64,000 bases of DNA from Bacteroidota bacterium (GTDB lineage: Bacteria > Bacteroidota > Bacteroidia > Chitinophagales > Chitinophagaceae): NCBI GenBank assembly GCA_947452555.1, contig CANGDH010000005.1:1-64000 (forward strand). The letters run 5' to 3'. The notes beneath the pieces were generated by a model that saw nothing but the letters and a program-made list of their open reading frames with translations, was not told the DNA's origin and searched no databases. Position numbers and translations under genes: made by a program. Below, one piece after another: positions 45,212-53,811 of this stretch (position 1 is its first letter; each line of letters begins with the position of its first letter).

Positions 45212-45892
45212 TTATAATAAGCCCTCTTTTTTTAATTTAATAATTTGATATCTTATTTGTAATGTACTTATCCATACACCTAAAAGTGTCCAACCAATTA
45301 CAGCAGGATAAAATACAGTTCGCATAGTTGCAGACATGTCTTTACCATTTATTCCAGGATTACCTTCACTACCTTTGCCTCCAGGATGTAATGATTCAGA
45401 TAGTCTTGGCAATATCCAAAGTGTAGGGAACAACATAAAGAATGCAAATACATTATACACAGCAGAGATACGTGCTCTTTTTTCCATATCAATCACGCTA
45501 CCTCTTAAAACGAAATAAGCAAAATATATAAGTAATGCAATAGCTGCACCATTTTGTTTTGGATCTCCAACCCAAGGGCTACCCCATTGATAATTAGCCC
45601 AAATTGCACCTGTTATAATTCCTAGGCTTCCAAATAACAACCCAATGGATGCATATGCCATTGAATACACATCGTGGATGGGATTCGCAGTACGTAAAAA
45701 TTTTATTGCATACCATAATGACACGAAAAATAGTATCATCATTCCAAACCACATGGGTACATGAAAAAAGAAATTTCTAATGGACTCTTGCATACGGTCG
45801 TCCAACTTAGGTACTTTCACTAAAAAACCATAAGTACATGTATATAATAACAAGACAAAGGATAAGATTTTCCACCATTTAGCTCTCAACAT
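45212..45892 (-). CDS. ccmC: Heme handling protein CcmC (cytochrome c assembly)
   Basis: A 226-residue membrane protein with six helices and the CcmC/CcsA heme-binding segment between two of them, here WGSPWVGDPKQNGAA. Proteobacterial CcmC has a WGxxWxWD motif, so the second half is altered, as often in Bacteroidota. It brings heme to the periplasmic chaperone for attachment to cytochromes c. FFFHVPMWFGM holds one of the axial histidines. The ccmD-like gene follows by 77 nt; ccmB is 3 kb away on the other strand. Confidence 0.88.
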   Translation of the reverse strand: MLRAKWWKILSFVLLLYTCTYGFLVKVPKLDDRMQESIRNFFFHVPMWFGMMILFFVSLWYAIKFLRTANPIHDVYSMAYASIGLLFGSLGIITGAIWANYQWGSPWVGDPKQNGAAIALLIYFAYFVLRGSVIDMEKRARISAVYNVFAFFMLFPTLWILPRLSESLHPGGKGSEGNPGINGKDMSATMRTVFYPAVIGWTLLGVWISTLQIRYQIIKLKKEGLL

Positions 45893-45994
45893 AGTTTAAC
45901 AAGTTTAAAACCAACACTTTCAAAAACTAACAATTGTTTGCAATATTACAAACTTTCAATCAAATAGCCAATTTCTGGGTGTAAGTTGTTCCTA

Positions 45995-46002
45995 CAAATT
46001 TA
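45995..46002 (-). promoter_or_regulatory. -7 promoter element of ccmC
   Basis: TAAATTTG on the minus strand, about 100 nt before the ccmC ATG. It stands 13 bp from the queA element and faces the other way. Confidence 0.4.
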
Positions 46003-46014
46003 CTGTATAAGTAG

Positions 46015-46022
46015 TATATTTG
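46015..46022 (+). promoter_or_regulatory. -7 promoter element of queA
   Basis: TATATTTG matches TAnnTTTG. The expected transcript start is near 46028, leaving an unusually long leader of about 85 nt with possible structure (CATG repeat pair, GCC-GGC stem). Confidence 0.5.
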
Positions 46023-46112
46023 CATCCATAATTTTCATGCCGTAACATGAAGCGAACTGCCCCGTAAGGCTGTAGTAAACTTAATGTGGCTATCATTTTA
46101 AAATAGACACAA

Positions 46113-47162
46113 ATGAAACTTTCCCAATTTAGGTATGACCTACCTTTAAACCTGATTGCCCAGTATCCCACAAAACGTAGAGAAGACAGTAGATTGATGG
46201 TGGTAAACCGTAAAAACGGTCACATGGAAAACCGTCATTTCTCTGATTTATTAGAGTACTATGATGATAAAGACGTTTTTGTAGTGAATAATACCAAGGT
46301 TTTCCCTGCTAGAATGTATGGACGTAAAGAAAAAACAGGTGCAAAAATTGAAGTATTTTTATTAAGAGAATTAAATAAGCCTAACCGTTTATGGGATGTT
46401 ATCGTTGATCCCGCAAGAAAAATTCGTGTTGGAAACAAATTGTATTTTGGTGAGAATGAGGAGTTAGTTGCAGAAGTAATTGACAACACCACTAGCCGTG
46501 GACGTACAATACGTTTCCTTTGGGAAGGTGACGACGAAGGATTTAAAAAAATGTTAGAATTTTTAGGAGAAACGCCTTTACCAAAATACATTAAGCGCAA
46601 GCCTGATGAAGATGATAAAGAAAGATACCAAACAGTTTACGCAAAGCACGAAGGTGCTGTTGCTGCTCCTACTGCAGGTTTACACTTTAGTAAAGAATTA
46701 ATTAAGCGTTCTGAAATTTTAGGTATTCGTTTTGCTGAAGTAACCTTACATACAGGATTAAGCACATTCCGTCCAATTGAAGTTGAAGATTTGAGCAAAC
46801 ATAAAATGGATGCTGAATACTTTAAAATTGACGAAGAAGCTTGTAAGATTATTAATACTGCTAAAGAAAATGGTCGCCGTGTTTGTTCTATTGGAACTAC
46901 CGCAATGCGCGCTATGGAAAGCAGTGTAACCGCTCAACGTTTGTTGAAACCAGCAGAAGGATGGACAAACCATTTTATCCACCCTCCTTATAATTTCAAT
47001 ATTGCTGATAGTTTAGTAACCAATTTTCACTTACCTAAAACAAGTTTGTTAATTATGTCTTGCGCATTTGCTGGATACGAATTAGCAATGGAAGCTTACA
47101 AAAAAGCAATTAAAGATAAATATCGTTTCTTCAGTTATGGAGATGCTTTATTGTTCATCTAA
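46113..47162 (+). CDS. queA: S-adenosylmethionine:tRNA ribosyltransferase-isomerase
   Basis: A 349-residue QueA, which adds the cyclopentene-diol ring precursor from SAM to the 7-deazaguanine at position 34 of tRNAs in queuosine synthesis. Family blocks are visible: [14 protein letters not shown] at the start, [22 protein letters not shown] and [12 protein letters not shown]. Length matches the family. No other queuosine gene is in the window. The gene has a promoter and a long leader, and ends at a strong terminator. Confidence 0.95.
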   Translation: MKLSQFRYDLPLNLIAQYPTKRREDSRLMVVNRKNGHMENRHFSDLLEYYDDKDVFVVNNTKVFPARMYGRKEKTGAKIEVFLLRELNKPNRLWDVIVDPARKIRVGNKLYFGENEELVAEVIDNTTSRGRTIRFLWEGDDEGFKKMLEFLGETPLPKYIKRKPDEDDKERYQTVYAKHEGAVAAPTAGLHFSKELIKRSEILGIRFAEVTLHTGLSTFRPIEVEDLSKHKMDAEYFKIDEEACKIINTAKENGRRVCSIGTTAMRAMESSVTAQRLLKPAEGWTNHFIHPPYNFNIADSLVTNFHLPKTSLLIMSCAFAGYELAMEAYKKAIKDKYRFFSYGDALLFI

Positions 47163-47191
47163 TAGCACCGACTATTATTTGACCTACAACT

Positions 47192-47225
47192 AAAAAAGGC
47201 TTCGATCATTAATCGGAGCCTTTTT
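47192..47225 (+). terminator. Terminator of queA
   Basis: AAAAAGGCTTCGAT and AATCGGAGCCTTTTT pair with a short CATT loop and T run. Confidence 0.85.
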
Positions 47226-47248
47226 GTTTATAGTAGATTGTTGTTTCA

Positions 47249-47315
47249 ATTATAGTTTCACCACAAAGAATAATTATATTTTCAATTCAAAGCACTATTA
47301 TAGTTTCACTATAAA
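47249..47315. repeat. Direct repeat ATTATAGTTTCAC at the end of lysC
   Basis: The 13-bp word occurs at 47249-47261 and again at 47297-47309. The second copy extends into a 7-bp stem TTATAGT-TTC-ACTATAA that covers the lysC stop codon. Could be a weak terminator for lysC; otherwise no role is apparent. Confidence 0.5.
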
Positions 47316-48628
47316 TTAAACAAGCCCTTATTAATTAATTGCAATGTTTTTGTCTTGTAAGCACTTGGTAATAATAATGTGATATTATGAGGGCTACCAC
47401 CATAACTTACCATAGTTACTGGAACTTCATTTACTGCATCAAATAGCTTTTTCAATACTGCATCTGTTTTGGCAATTTCATTACCTACTATAGAAACAAT
47501 CGTCTGGTCTTTCTCTATTTCAACAGAAGCAATATTACTCAACTCTTCGATAATTTCTGCTAAATGTAATTCACTGTCAATGGTTACGGACACTGCTACT
47601 TCAGAAGTAGTAATCATGTCGATTGGTGTTTTATATTTTTCAAAAACTTCAAATATTTTTCTTAGAAAACCATATGCCAATAACATTCTACTACTCTTAA
47701 TTTTAACAGCAGTGATACCATCTTTTGCTGCTACTGCTTTCACCCCTACAGTCCCAGCTTCTTTCTTAATAACTGTTCCCAGTGCTGATGGCTGCATGGT
47801 ATTCAATAATTTTACTGGAATATTTTCCTGTTGTGCTGGCCAAATACAAGTTGGATGTAAAATTTTTGCTCCAAAATAAGCTAACTCCGCAGCTTCGTCA
47901 AAACTCAGTTGTTCTATAGCAACCGTCTTGTCCACTACTCTTGGATCGTTATTATGCATTCCATCAATGTCTGTCCAAATTTCACAAACAGTTGCTTTTA
48001 TAGCCGCTGCAATTAATGAAGCAGTATAATCACTCCCCCCTCTTTTCAAATTATCAACTTCCCCTTTTGCATTACGACAAATATAACCTTGTGTAATAAA
48101 TAATTTCTTTGTAGGATAATTGGATAAAACTGATGCAACCTTTTCTTTAATTACTGCTAAGTCCGGCTCGTCATTTGCATCTAATCTCATAAATTCCAAA
48201 GCTGGAATTAATGCATGTTCGATTTTTTCTTGATCTAAATAAAGTGAGAACAATTTGGTACTCATTAATTCTCCTTGTGCTAAAATATCTCTATTCAATG
48301 CATCACTCAAAGAAATTCTTTGTGTGATTTTTAAAAACTCAAAATGTTCATCAATAATAGAATCTGCTTTCGCTCTTAATTCATCCGATTTTAATAAATC
48401 TAAAATAAAAGCACGGTAGTGTTTTTCAAGTGTTCCAATTTGATTAGTAGCACCTTGCTTATCTGCTTTTGCTAAACAATCACTTATACCTACTAATGCA
48501 TTTGTAGTTCCACTTAATGCACTTAATACAACTATTGTGGCTTCGTCATCACGTGTAATTAATTGCGACACTTGATGCATTCTTTCTGGCTTGCCTACAC
48601 TCGTTCCACCAAACTTCATTACTTTCAT
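47309..48628 (-). CDS. lysC: Aspartate kinase
   Basis: A 439-residue aspartokinase that starts synthesis of lysine, threonine and methionine by phosphorylating aspartate. KFGGTSVG is at 4-11, RGGSDYTASL in the middle, and two ACT-like domains fill the last 140 residues (ITAVKIKSS... and TIVSIVGNEI), where an amino acid would exert feedback. No homoserine dehydrogenase is fused, and no further pathway gene adjoins. It has its own -7 element at 48664-48671. Confidence 0.93.
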   Translation of the reverse strand: MKVMKFGGTSVGKPERMHQVSQLITRDDEATIVVLSALSGTTNALVGISDCLAKADKQGATNQIGTLEKHYRAFILDLLKSDELRAKADSIIDEHFEFLKITQRISLSDALNRDILAQGELMSTKLFSLYLDQEKIEHALIPALEFMRLDANDEPDLAVIKEKVASVLSNYPTKKLFITQGYICRNAKGEVDNLKRGGSDYTASLIAAAIKATVCEIWTDIDGMHNNDPRVVDKTVAIEQLSFDEAAELAYFGAKILHPTCIWPAQQENIPVKLLNTMQPSALGTVIKKEAGTVGVKAVAAKDGITAVKIKSSRMLLAYGFLRKIFEVFEKYKTPIDMITTSEVAVSVTIDSELHLAEIIEELSNIASVEIEKDQTIVSIVGNEIAKTDAVLKKLFDAVNEVPVTMVSYGGSPHNITLLLPSAYKTKTLQLINKGLFNL

Positions 48629-48663
48629 ACTAAAAGAATTTTCTATTTCAATTTAAAGAGACT

Positions 48664-48671
48664 CAAAGATA
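48664..48671 (-). promoter_or_regulatory. -7 promoter element of lysC
   Basis: TATCTTTG on the minus strand, 35 nt before the ATG. Confidence 0.45.
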
Positions 48672-48699
48672 ATTAGGATTTATGAAAACACGCGTTAGC

Positions 48700-49779
48700 C
48701 TATAATGGAATATTCATTTTGATTGACAGTGCTTCTAATTCATTTACCACTTCAGCTACCAATGGAATTCCTTCTTTAATTCTTGCAGCTTCCATAATTC
48801 TTTCTAAATCACCTGCTACATAAACTTGATCCTTTCCTTCAATAGGAATTGCTGTTCTAAAACGATGCAACCATTTATCCATATTGTCTTTAAAGTTCTG
48901 TGCAGGCCTGAATGCGTCTATGCGCATGGCTCCTACAAAATGTCCTAAACCTTCTCCCGGCATGTTTTCTGGCATGGCTACATAAGCAGGAAAAGGAGGT
49001 GCCCAAGGACCAAAGCTCGCTCCACTTAACACGCCAGAAAAAATATCTACAATACTTCCCAATGCATATCCTTTATGACTACCCTGTTCCTTTTCAGAAC
49101 CTAATGGCAATAAAGCTCCCCCTTTTTTTAATATTGCCGCATCGGTAGTTGGATTCCCTTGTGCATCTTGCGCCCAACCCTTTGGAATAGCCGCATTGTT
49201 TCTTTGTGCAATTTCAAGTTTACCATTAGCTGCAGTAGTGGTTGCGAAGTCTGCTACAAATGGTGCTTGATTTCCTGCAGGCACTGCAACAGCGATAGGA
49301 TTAGTTCCTAATAACTTTTCAGCAGAATAAGTAGGCGCTACCAATGCACTTGCATTTGTCATTGCCATCCCTATCATATCCTGCGACAATGCCATCATTG
49401 CATGATATCCTGCAATACCAAAATGATTACTATTTTTTACACTTACCCATCCTGTTCCAACTTGTTTCGCTTTGTCAATGGCAATTTGCATTGCTCTTGG
49501 TGCGACCACTAATCCTAAACCTCTATCCCCGTCCACCACTGCAGTAGAAGGTGTCTCATGCACGATATGAATATTAGGTGTGGGGTTAATTCTTCCTACT
49601 TCCCAAAGTCTTACATAACCCACTAAACGAGCAATACCATGACTATCAATACCTCTTAAGTCTGCAGACAATAAAACCTCTGTGGCCAAAATTGCATCTG
49701 CTTCTGAACAGCCCATAGTTTTAAAAACATGCAATGCAAATTGATGCAATTGTTGATAGGAATATATTTTATCGCTCAT
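48700..49779 (-). CDS. Malate/L-lactate dehydrogenase-like oxidoreductase (Ldh family 2)
   Basis: A 359-residue NAD(P)-dependent oxidoreductase of the MDH2/LDH2 family (AllD, ComC, YiaK relatives). RGIDSHGIARL contains the conserved Asp-Ser-His, VKNSNHFGIAGYH the catalytic histidine, and GLGLVV and KGYALG also match. The substrate may be malate, lactate, ureidoglycolate or a sulfolactate-like 2-hydroxy acid; the sequence does not decide. It stands alone between lysC and ssb. Confidence 0.85.
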   Translation of the reverse strand: MSDKIYSYQQLHQFALHVFKTMGCSEADAILATEVLLSADLRGIDSHGIARLVGYVRLWEVGRINPTPNIHIVHETPSTAVVDGDRGLGLVVAPRAMQIAIDKAKQVGTGWVSVKNSNHFGIAGYHAMMALSQDMIGMAMTNASALVAPTYSAEKLLGTNPIAVAVPAGNQAPFVADFATTTAANGKLEIAQRNNAAIPKGWAQDAQGNPTTDAAILKKGGALLPLGSEKEQGSHKGYALGSIVDIFSGVLSGASFGPWAPPFPAYVAMPENMPGEGLGHFVGAMRIDAFRPAQNFKDNMDKWLHRFRTAIPIEGKDQVYVAGDLERIMEAARIKEGIPLVAEVVNELEALSIKMNIPL

Positions 49780-49819
49780 ACTTTTAAATTGACACTCAAA
49801 ATAACTAAATGTTTACGCA

Positions 49820-49827
49820 CAAATTTA
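49820..49827 (-). promoter_or_regulatory. -7 promoter element of the Ldh-family gene
   Basis: TAAATTTG followed by TGCGTAAAC on the minus strand; the same extended sequence occurs at the promoter at 40912-40919. Confidence 0.5.
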
Positions 49828-49836
49828 CACATAAAA

Positions 49837-49860
49837 AAAGGTGCACCTAAGTACACCTTT
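49837..49860 (-). terminator. Terminator of ssb
   Basis: On the minus strand AAAGGTG...CACCTTT closes a 10-nt loop and is followed by a run of T. Confidence 0.75.
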
Positions 49861-49891
49861 ATGAAATTATATTTTCTTTTAAAACTTACTA

Positions 49892-50308
49892 CTAGAAAGG
49901 TAAATCGTCCACAGGAGAATCGTCTCCAGCTGATGATGTACTTGGTGCATAAGAAGCACCTGCACTTTGGTCAGGAGCTGTTGTTCCACCTGGCTTAGCA
50001 CCTAATAATTGTACAGAAGTGATACGTAATGTCAAGGAAGCACCTTGTCTTCCGTCGGCAGTTGTATAAGATCTCACGTCTGGTGTACCTTCTACATAAA
50101 CCTGTGTACCTTTCTTTAAATAAGGAGCTACTGCGGTTCTGTCTGTCCAATAAGAACAGTCTACCCATGTTGTTCTGTCTTTTTGATTGCCTTGAGCGTC
50201 TTTGAAACGTTCTGTGTGTGCAACATTAAAATTGATTACAGACTTTCCGTTTACGTTGTTTACTAAGGCGTCTTTACCTAAATTTCCGATTACTTGTAAC
50301 TTGATCAT
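49892..50308 (-). CDS. ssb: Single-stranded DNA-binding protein
   Basis: A 138-residue SSB: an OB fold in residues 1-105 (MIKLQVIGNLGKDA, ...INFNVAHTERF, GTQVYVEG), a flexible Gly/Ser/Pro linker and the acidic tip DSPVDDLPF that recruits replication and repair partners. It protects single-stranded DNA at forks. Length is at the short end of the usual range. The gene is divergent from mnmA with about 90 nt between the start codons. Confidence 0.94.
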   Translation of the reverse strand: MIKLQVIGNLGKDALVNNVNGKSVINFNVAHTERFKDAQGNQKDRTTWVDCSYWTDRTAVAPYLKKGTQVYVEGTPDVRSYTTADGRQGASLTLRITSVQLLGAKPGGTTAPDQSAGASYAPSTSSAGDDSPVDDLPF

Positions 50309-50356
50309 TTTCTTATATTTTGTCGTTATATGAGAGTGAAGATAGTATTTTTCGTT

Positions 50357-50364
50357 TACTTTTG
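50357..50364 (+). promoter_or_regulatory. -7 promoter element of mnmA
   Basis: TACTTTTG matches TAnnTTTG, 31 nt before the ATG at 50396, which supports the shorter start. Confidence 0.5.
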
Positions 50365-50395
50365 TGCTAAGCCAACATTTAACTGGCCTGATAAT

Positions 50396-51499
50396 ATGAG
50401 TAAAAAAGGGAAGGTTTTAGTAGCCATGAGTGGCGGAATAGACAGTACAGTAGCAGCTTTAATGTTACATAACGAAGGGTATGAAGTCGTGGGAATTACC
50501 ATGAAAACCTGGGATTATGCTACTAGTAACTCCAACGGAAAAGAGACGGGTTGTTGCAATATAGACTCCTTTAATGATGCACGTTTAGCAGCCGTAAACA
50601 ATGGATTTCCACATTATATTTTAGATATTAGGGAAGAATTTGGTGATTTTGTAATAGAAAATTTTGTAGAAGAATATTTGGCGGGACGCACTCCTAACCC
50701 TTGTGTCATGTGCAATACCCATATTAAATGGAGGGCTTTATTAAAAAGAGCCGACGCTTTAGGTTGTGAGTTTATTGCAACAGGGCACTACGCAAAAATT
50801 CGTCAGCATACCAATGGTCGTTACGTAATTTCAAAAGGCTTGGACCAAACTAAGGACCAGAGTTATGTATTATGGGGAGTGGATCAAGACTTACTAGCCC
50901 GTACTATTTTGCCATTAGGTGGCATGCATAAAACAGAAATTCGTCAAATGGCTATTGACCTAGGCTATCCTGAATTGGCCAAGAAAAGTGAGAGTTATGA
51001 AATTTGTTTTGTGCCAGACAATGACTACAGAGGATTTTTAAAAAGACGGGTGGATGGATTAGAAGAAAAAGTAAGTGGAGGTTGGTTTGTGGATACCAAA
51101 GGAAAAAGATTAGGCAAACATAAGGGCTATCCTTTTTATACCATTGGTCAGAGAAAAGGTTTAGAAATTGCAATGGGCCGTCCTGTATATGTAACATCGA
51201 TAGATCCTGATAAAAATATTGTTGTCATTGGTGACGAATCTGATTTAGACCAAAATGATATGATGGTGGCTAAATTGAATTGGATAAAATATGATCATTT
51301 AGACGGACCAATGGACTTGATGGCTAAGATCAGATATCATGATGCTGGTGCATTATGTACGCTATCACATACTGACAATGGAGTACAAGCCAAGTTTTAC
51401 GAAAATGTAAAAAGTATTGCGCCCGGCCAAAGTGCTGTGTTTTACGAAGGAGATGATGTGGTAGCAGGAGGAATTATACAGAGTGGAAAGTTGATTTAA
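50396..51499 (+). CDS. mnmA: tRNA-specific 2-thiouridylase
   Basis: A 367-residue enzyme that thiolates uridine 34 of tRNA-Lys, -Glu and -Gln. The PP-loop SGGIDS is at 12-17; the catalytic cysteines are Cys103 in NPCVMC and Cys204 in YEICFVPD. The end shows the C-terminal barrel. A longer frame opens 22 codons upstream but runs through the promoter, so I begin at MSKKGKVLVAM. One of its substrates, tRNA-Gln(TTG), is encoded in this window. Confidence 0.95.
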   Translation: MSKKGKVLVAMSGGIDSTVAALMLHNEGYEVVGITMKTWDYATSNSNGKETGCCNIDSFNDARLAAVNNGFPHYILDIREEFGDFVIENFVEEYLAGRTPNPCVMCNTHIKWRALLKRADALGCEFIATGHYAKIRQHTNGRYVISKGLDQTKDQSYVLWGVDQDLLARTILPLGGMHKTEIRQMAIDLGYPELAKKSESYEICFVPDNDYRGFLKRRVDGLEEKVSGGWFVDTKGKRLGKHKGYPFYTIGQRKGLEIAMGRPVYVTSIDPDKNIVVIGDESDLDQNDMMVAKLNWIKYDHLDGPMDLMAKIRYHDAGALCTLSHTDNGVQAKFYENVKSIAPGQSAVFYEGDDVVAGGIIQSGKLI

Positions 51500-51529
51500 A
51501 TTTCACTATTCCTTAACTTTAAGCGTATA

Positions 51530-52534
51530 TTATTCTGCAATTTTTTGAAGTAAGGCTCCAAACATGGTATCTGCTTGTTGCTCGTAGCCTATAAAGTATT
51601 GCTGTTTCACTACTTTGAACTTTCCTGATGCCAATATTGCTGATACGTTTTGTTCGTTTTCTTTTTCATATACTGAACAAGTAACGTATAATAAATGTCC
51701 ATTCAATTTTACGGTTGGTAATAAATTATGAACTATTTGTGCTTGTAGTTTGGTGTATTTATTTAACTGTGCTTCTGTAAAATATTTCAATTGCTCTGGC
51801 GTACGGCCCCATGTTCCACTTCCAGAACAAGGTACGTCGGCAAACACAAAATCAAATTGTTCTTTAATATCGAAGGTTTGCGTCAAATCAATTACTTGTA
51901 AAGATGCAGGTCGAATACCTGCTTCTTGCAATCTGTTTTCGCAATTAAATAAGATACTTTCACGCACATCAGATACATGCATTTTGATATTATCCATACA
52001 ATCAAACATAAGAATGGTCTTACCACCACTTGCTGCACAAGCATCCCAAACCTGAATTACCTTATCTAAACTAGTGGGTACTAATTTTAGTAAACTAATT
52101 AGCGCCTGTGAATTCAAATCTTGAATCACCGCTTCTTTATTAAGTTCCAATATGTTTTGTAAAGAAGTGGTATTGGCAAATGATAATGTATTTTCTCCTA
52201 ATTCATTAAAAGTAATATTAGCAGCTTGTAATTTTTTAATTACATTTTCCTTTTGCCAAGGACGAGCACGAATGAATAATAAAGGTTGCGTTTTATGAGA
52301 TGCTATAAATACTGGAACATCCATTTCATTAGATATCAATGCTTCAAAAGGAAATTGAGTGGTGGTTTCTCTAAAATGAGTATAACAAAAAGCGCTAATA
52401 CTCTTCCTATCTCGACTTCCATGTTTCTTATTCGCAGCAAAATATTTTTTCAAATAGACAGCCAATGGCTCCTGCCCTTCATAAGCAGCAATTAATTTTT
52501 GAGCGACCTCTTGATGTTGATTTTGATGTGACAT
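51530..52534 (-). CDS. RsmB/NOP family RNA cytosine-5 methyltransferase
   Basis: A 334-residue SAM-dependent methyltransferase. WDACAASGGKTILM is the SAM-binding motif I, DVPCSGSGTWGR carries the cysteine of motif IV, and YVTCSVYEKEN the catalytic cysteine of motif VI. The N-terminal part is shorter than in E. coli RsmB and lacks a clear NusB-like domain, so which rRNA or tRNA base it modifies is open. It is separated from sucB by a terminator. Confidence 0.87.
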   Translation of the reverse strand: MSHQNQHQEVAQKLIAAYEGQEPLAVYLKKYFAANKKHGSRDRKSISAFCYTHFRETTTQFPFEALISNEMDVPVFIASHKTQPLLFIRARPWQKENVIKKLQAANITFNELGENTLSFANTTSLQNILELNKEAVIQDLNSQALISLLKLVPTSLDKVIQVWDACAASGGKTILMFDCMDNIKMHVSDVRESILFNCENRLQEAGIRPASLQVIDLTQTFDIKEQFDFVFADVPCSGSGTWGRTPEQLKYFTEAQLNKYTKLQAQIVHNLLPTVKLNGHLLYVTCSVYEKENEQNVSAILASGKFKVVKQQYFIGYEQQADTMFGALLQKIAE

Positions 52535-52545
52535 GCTATAAAAAA

Positions 52546-52570
52546 GAAAGTCATGTTTTGCATGACTTTC
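52546..52570. terminator. Terminator of the sucAB unit
   Basis: GAAAGTCATG-TTTTG-CATGACTTTC is a perfect 10-bp stem with T-rich sequence on both sides. On the minus strand it follows the sucB stop by 16 nt. Confidence 0.85.
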
Positions 52571-52585
52571 TTTTGGTTTTTTATT

Positions 52586-53800
52586 TTATAATTCTAATAA
52601 ACTTGCAACAGGATCTTTTCCCATTAATAATAATGCAGGACTTTCTAATAACGCTTTCACACGAACTAAGAAACCAACACTTTCACGACCGTCAATAATT
52701 CGGTGATCATAACTTAAAGCCAAATACATCATTGGTAAAATTTCAACCTTACCATTGACCGCCATTGGACGATCTTGAATTTTATGCATTCCTAATATTG
52801 CTGACTGAGGAATATTTATAATTGGCGTACTCATTAAACTTCCAAATACACCACCATTTGTAATAGTAAATGTACCACCAGTTAATTCGTCCGCTGTCAA
52901 TTTACTATCACGTGCTTTTCCAGCTAGTTCAATAATTTTTTTCTCTACGTCGGCCATGCTTAAGCTTTCAACATTTCTTAATACAGGAACCGTTAATCCT
53001 CTTGGAGTACTTACTGCTATGCTAATGTCTGCATAGTCATGATATAATACTTGATCCCCGTCAATAAAAGCATTCACAGAAGGCCATTCGCTTAAAGCAA
53101 TGGCACAAGCTTTAGTAAAGAAACTCATGAAGCCTAGGTTCACACCATGTGCTTCTTTGAATTTATCTTTAAACTGCTTTCTGATATTCATAATAGCCGT
53201 CATGTCCACCTCGTTAAAAGTAGTCAACATCGCTGTTGTGTTTTTCGACTCTACTAAACGACGACTAATTGTTTTTCTTAGGTTGCTCATTTTCTCTGAA
53301 CGTACTTCACGAGTAAATAGTGCTTGACCAGGAAATGCATTCTTACCAGGATTTGACAATGCTTCTAATACGTCCGTCTTTGTTATTTTTCCAGCATATC
53401 CACTTGCTTTAATTTGAGTAGTGTCTACTTTTTTGTCTGCAATAATTGCTGCAGCTACTGGAGTAGTTTTAACATTGCTTGGCATTGATGTTGTTGGCGC
53501 TTGGCTTGTTGGAGCAACAGGATTAGCAGCCTCTGCAGCTGGCGCTTCCGCTTGTGCTGGTTTAGGTGCCGTCTCGTCAATATCCGCTAAGATATCTCCA
53601 ATTAATATACTATCACCTTCTTTTGCTTTCTGAAATAGCATACCAGCTTGTTCTGCATTCACTTCGAATGTAGCTTTCTCACTTTCTAATTCTGCAATTA
53701 CTTCATCACGGTCAACCCACTCTCCTTCTTTCTTTGTCCATTTTAACAAAGTTACTTCTGTAATTGACTCTCCTACTGTTGGTACTTTTATCGAAATCAT
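52586..53800 (-). CDS. sucB: Dihydrolipoyllysine-residue succinyltransferase (E2 of 2-oxoglutarate dehydrogenase)
   Basis: A 404-residue E2 subunit. One lipoyl domain at the N-terminus carries the lipoylated Lys42 in [11 protein letters not shown], then an Ala/Pro-rich linker, a small E1/E3-binding domain (about 115-150, containing [12 protein letters not shown]), and the catalytic domain ending in [10 protein letters not shown] with His366 and Asp370. It forms the core of the complex that makes succinyl-CoA. It follows sucA by 11 nt in the same unit. Confidence 0.94.
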   Translation of the reverse strand: MISIKVPTVGESITEVTLLKWTKKEGEWVDRDEVIAELESEKATFEVNAEQAGMLFQKAKEGDSILIGDILADIDETAPKPAQAEAPAAEAANPVAPTSQAPTTSMPSNVKTTPVAAAIIADKKVDTTQIKASGYAGKITKTDVLEALSNPGKNAFPGQALFTREVRSEKMSNLRKTISRRLVESKNTTAMLTTFNEVDMTAIMNIRKQFKDKFKEAHGVNLGFMSFFTKACAIALSEWPSVNAFIDGDQVLYHDYADISIAVSTPRGLTVPVLRNVESLSMADVEKKIIELAGKARDSKLTADELTGGTFTITNGGVFGSLMSTPIINIPQSAILGMHKIQDRPMAVNGKVEILPMMYLALSYDHRIIDGRESVGFLVRVKALLESPALLLMGKDPVASLLEL

Positions 53801-53811
53801 CTTGGTATTTT

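Noticed and set aside
46023..46112. preQ1-I riboswitch upstream of queA
   Set aside because: I could not place the conserved preQ1-I hairpin and A-rich tail; kept only as an unclassified leader.
47469..47879. 136-codon plus-strand frame inside lysC
   Set aside because: Complement of a conserved gene in an antisense frame; no family features.
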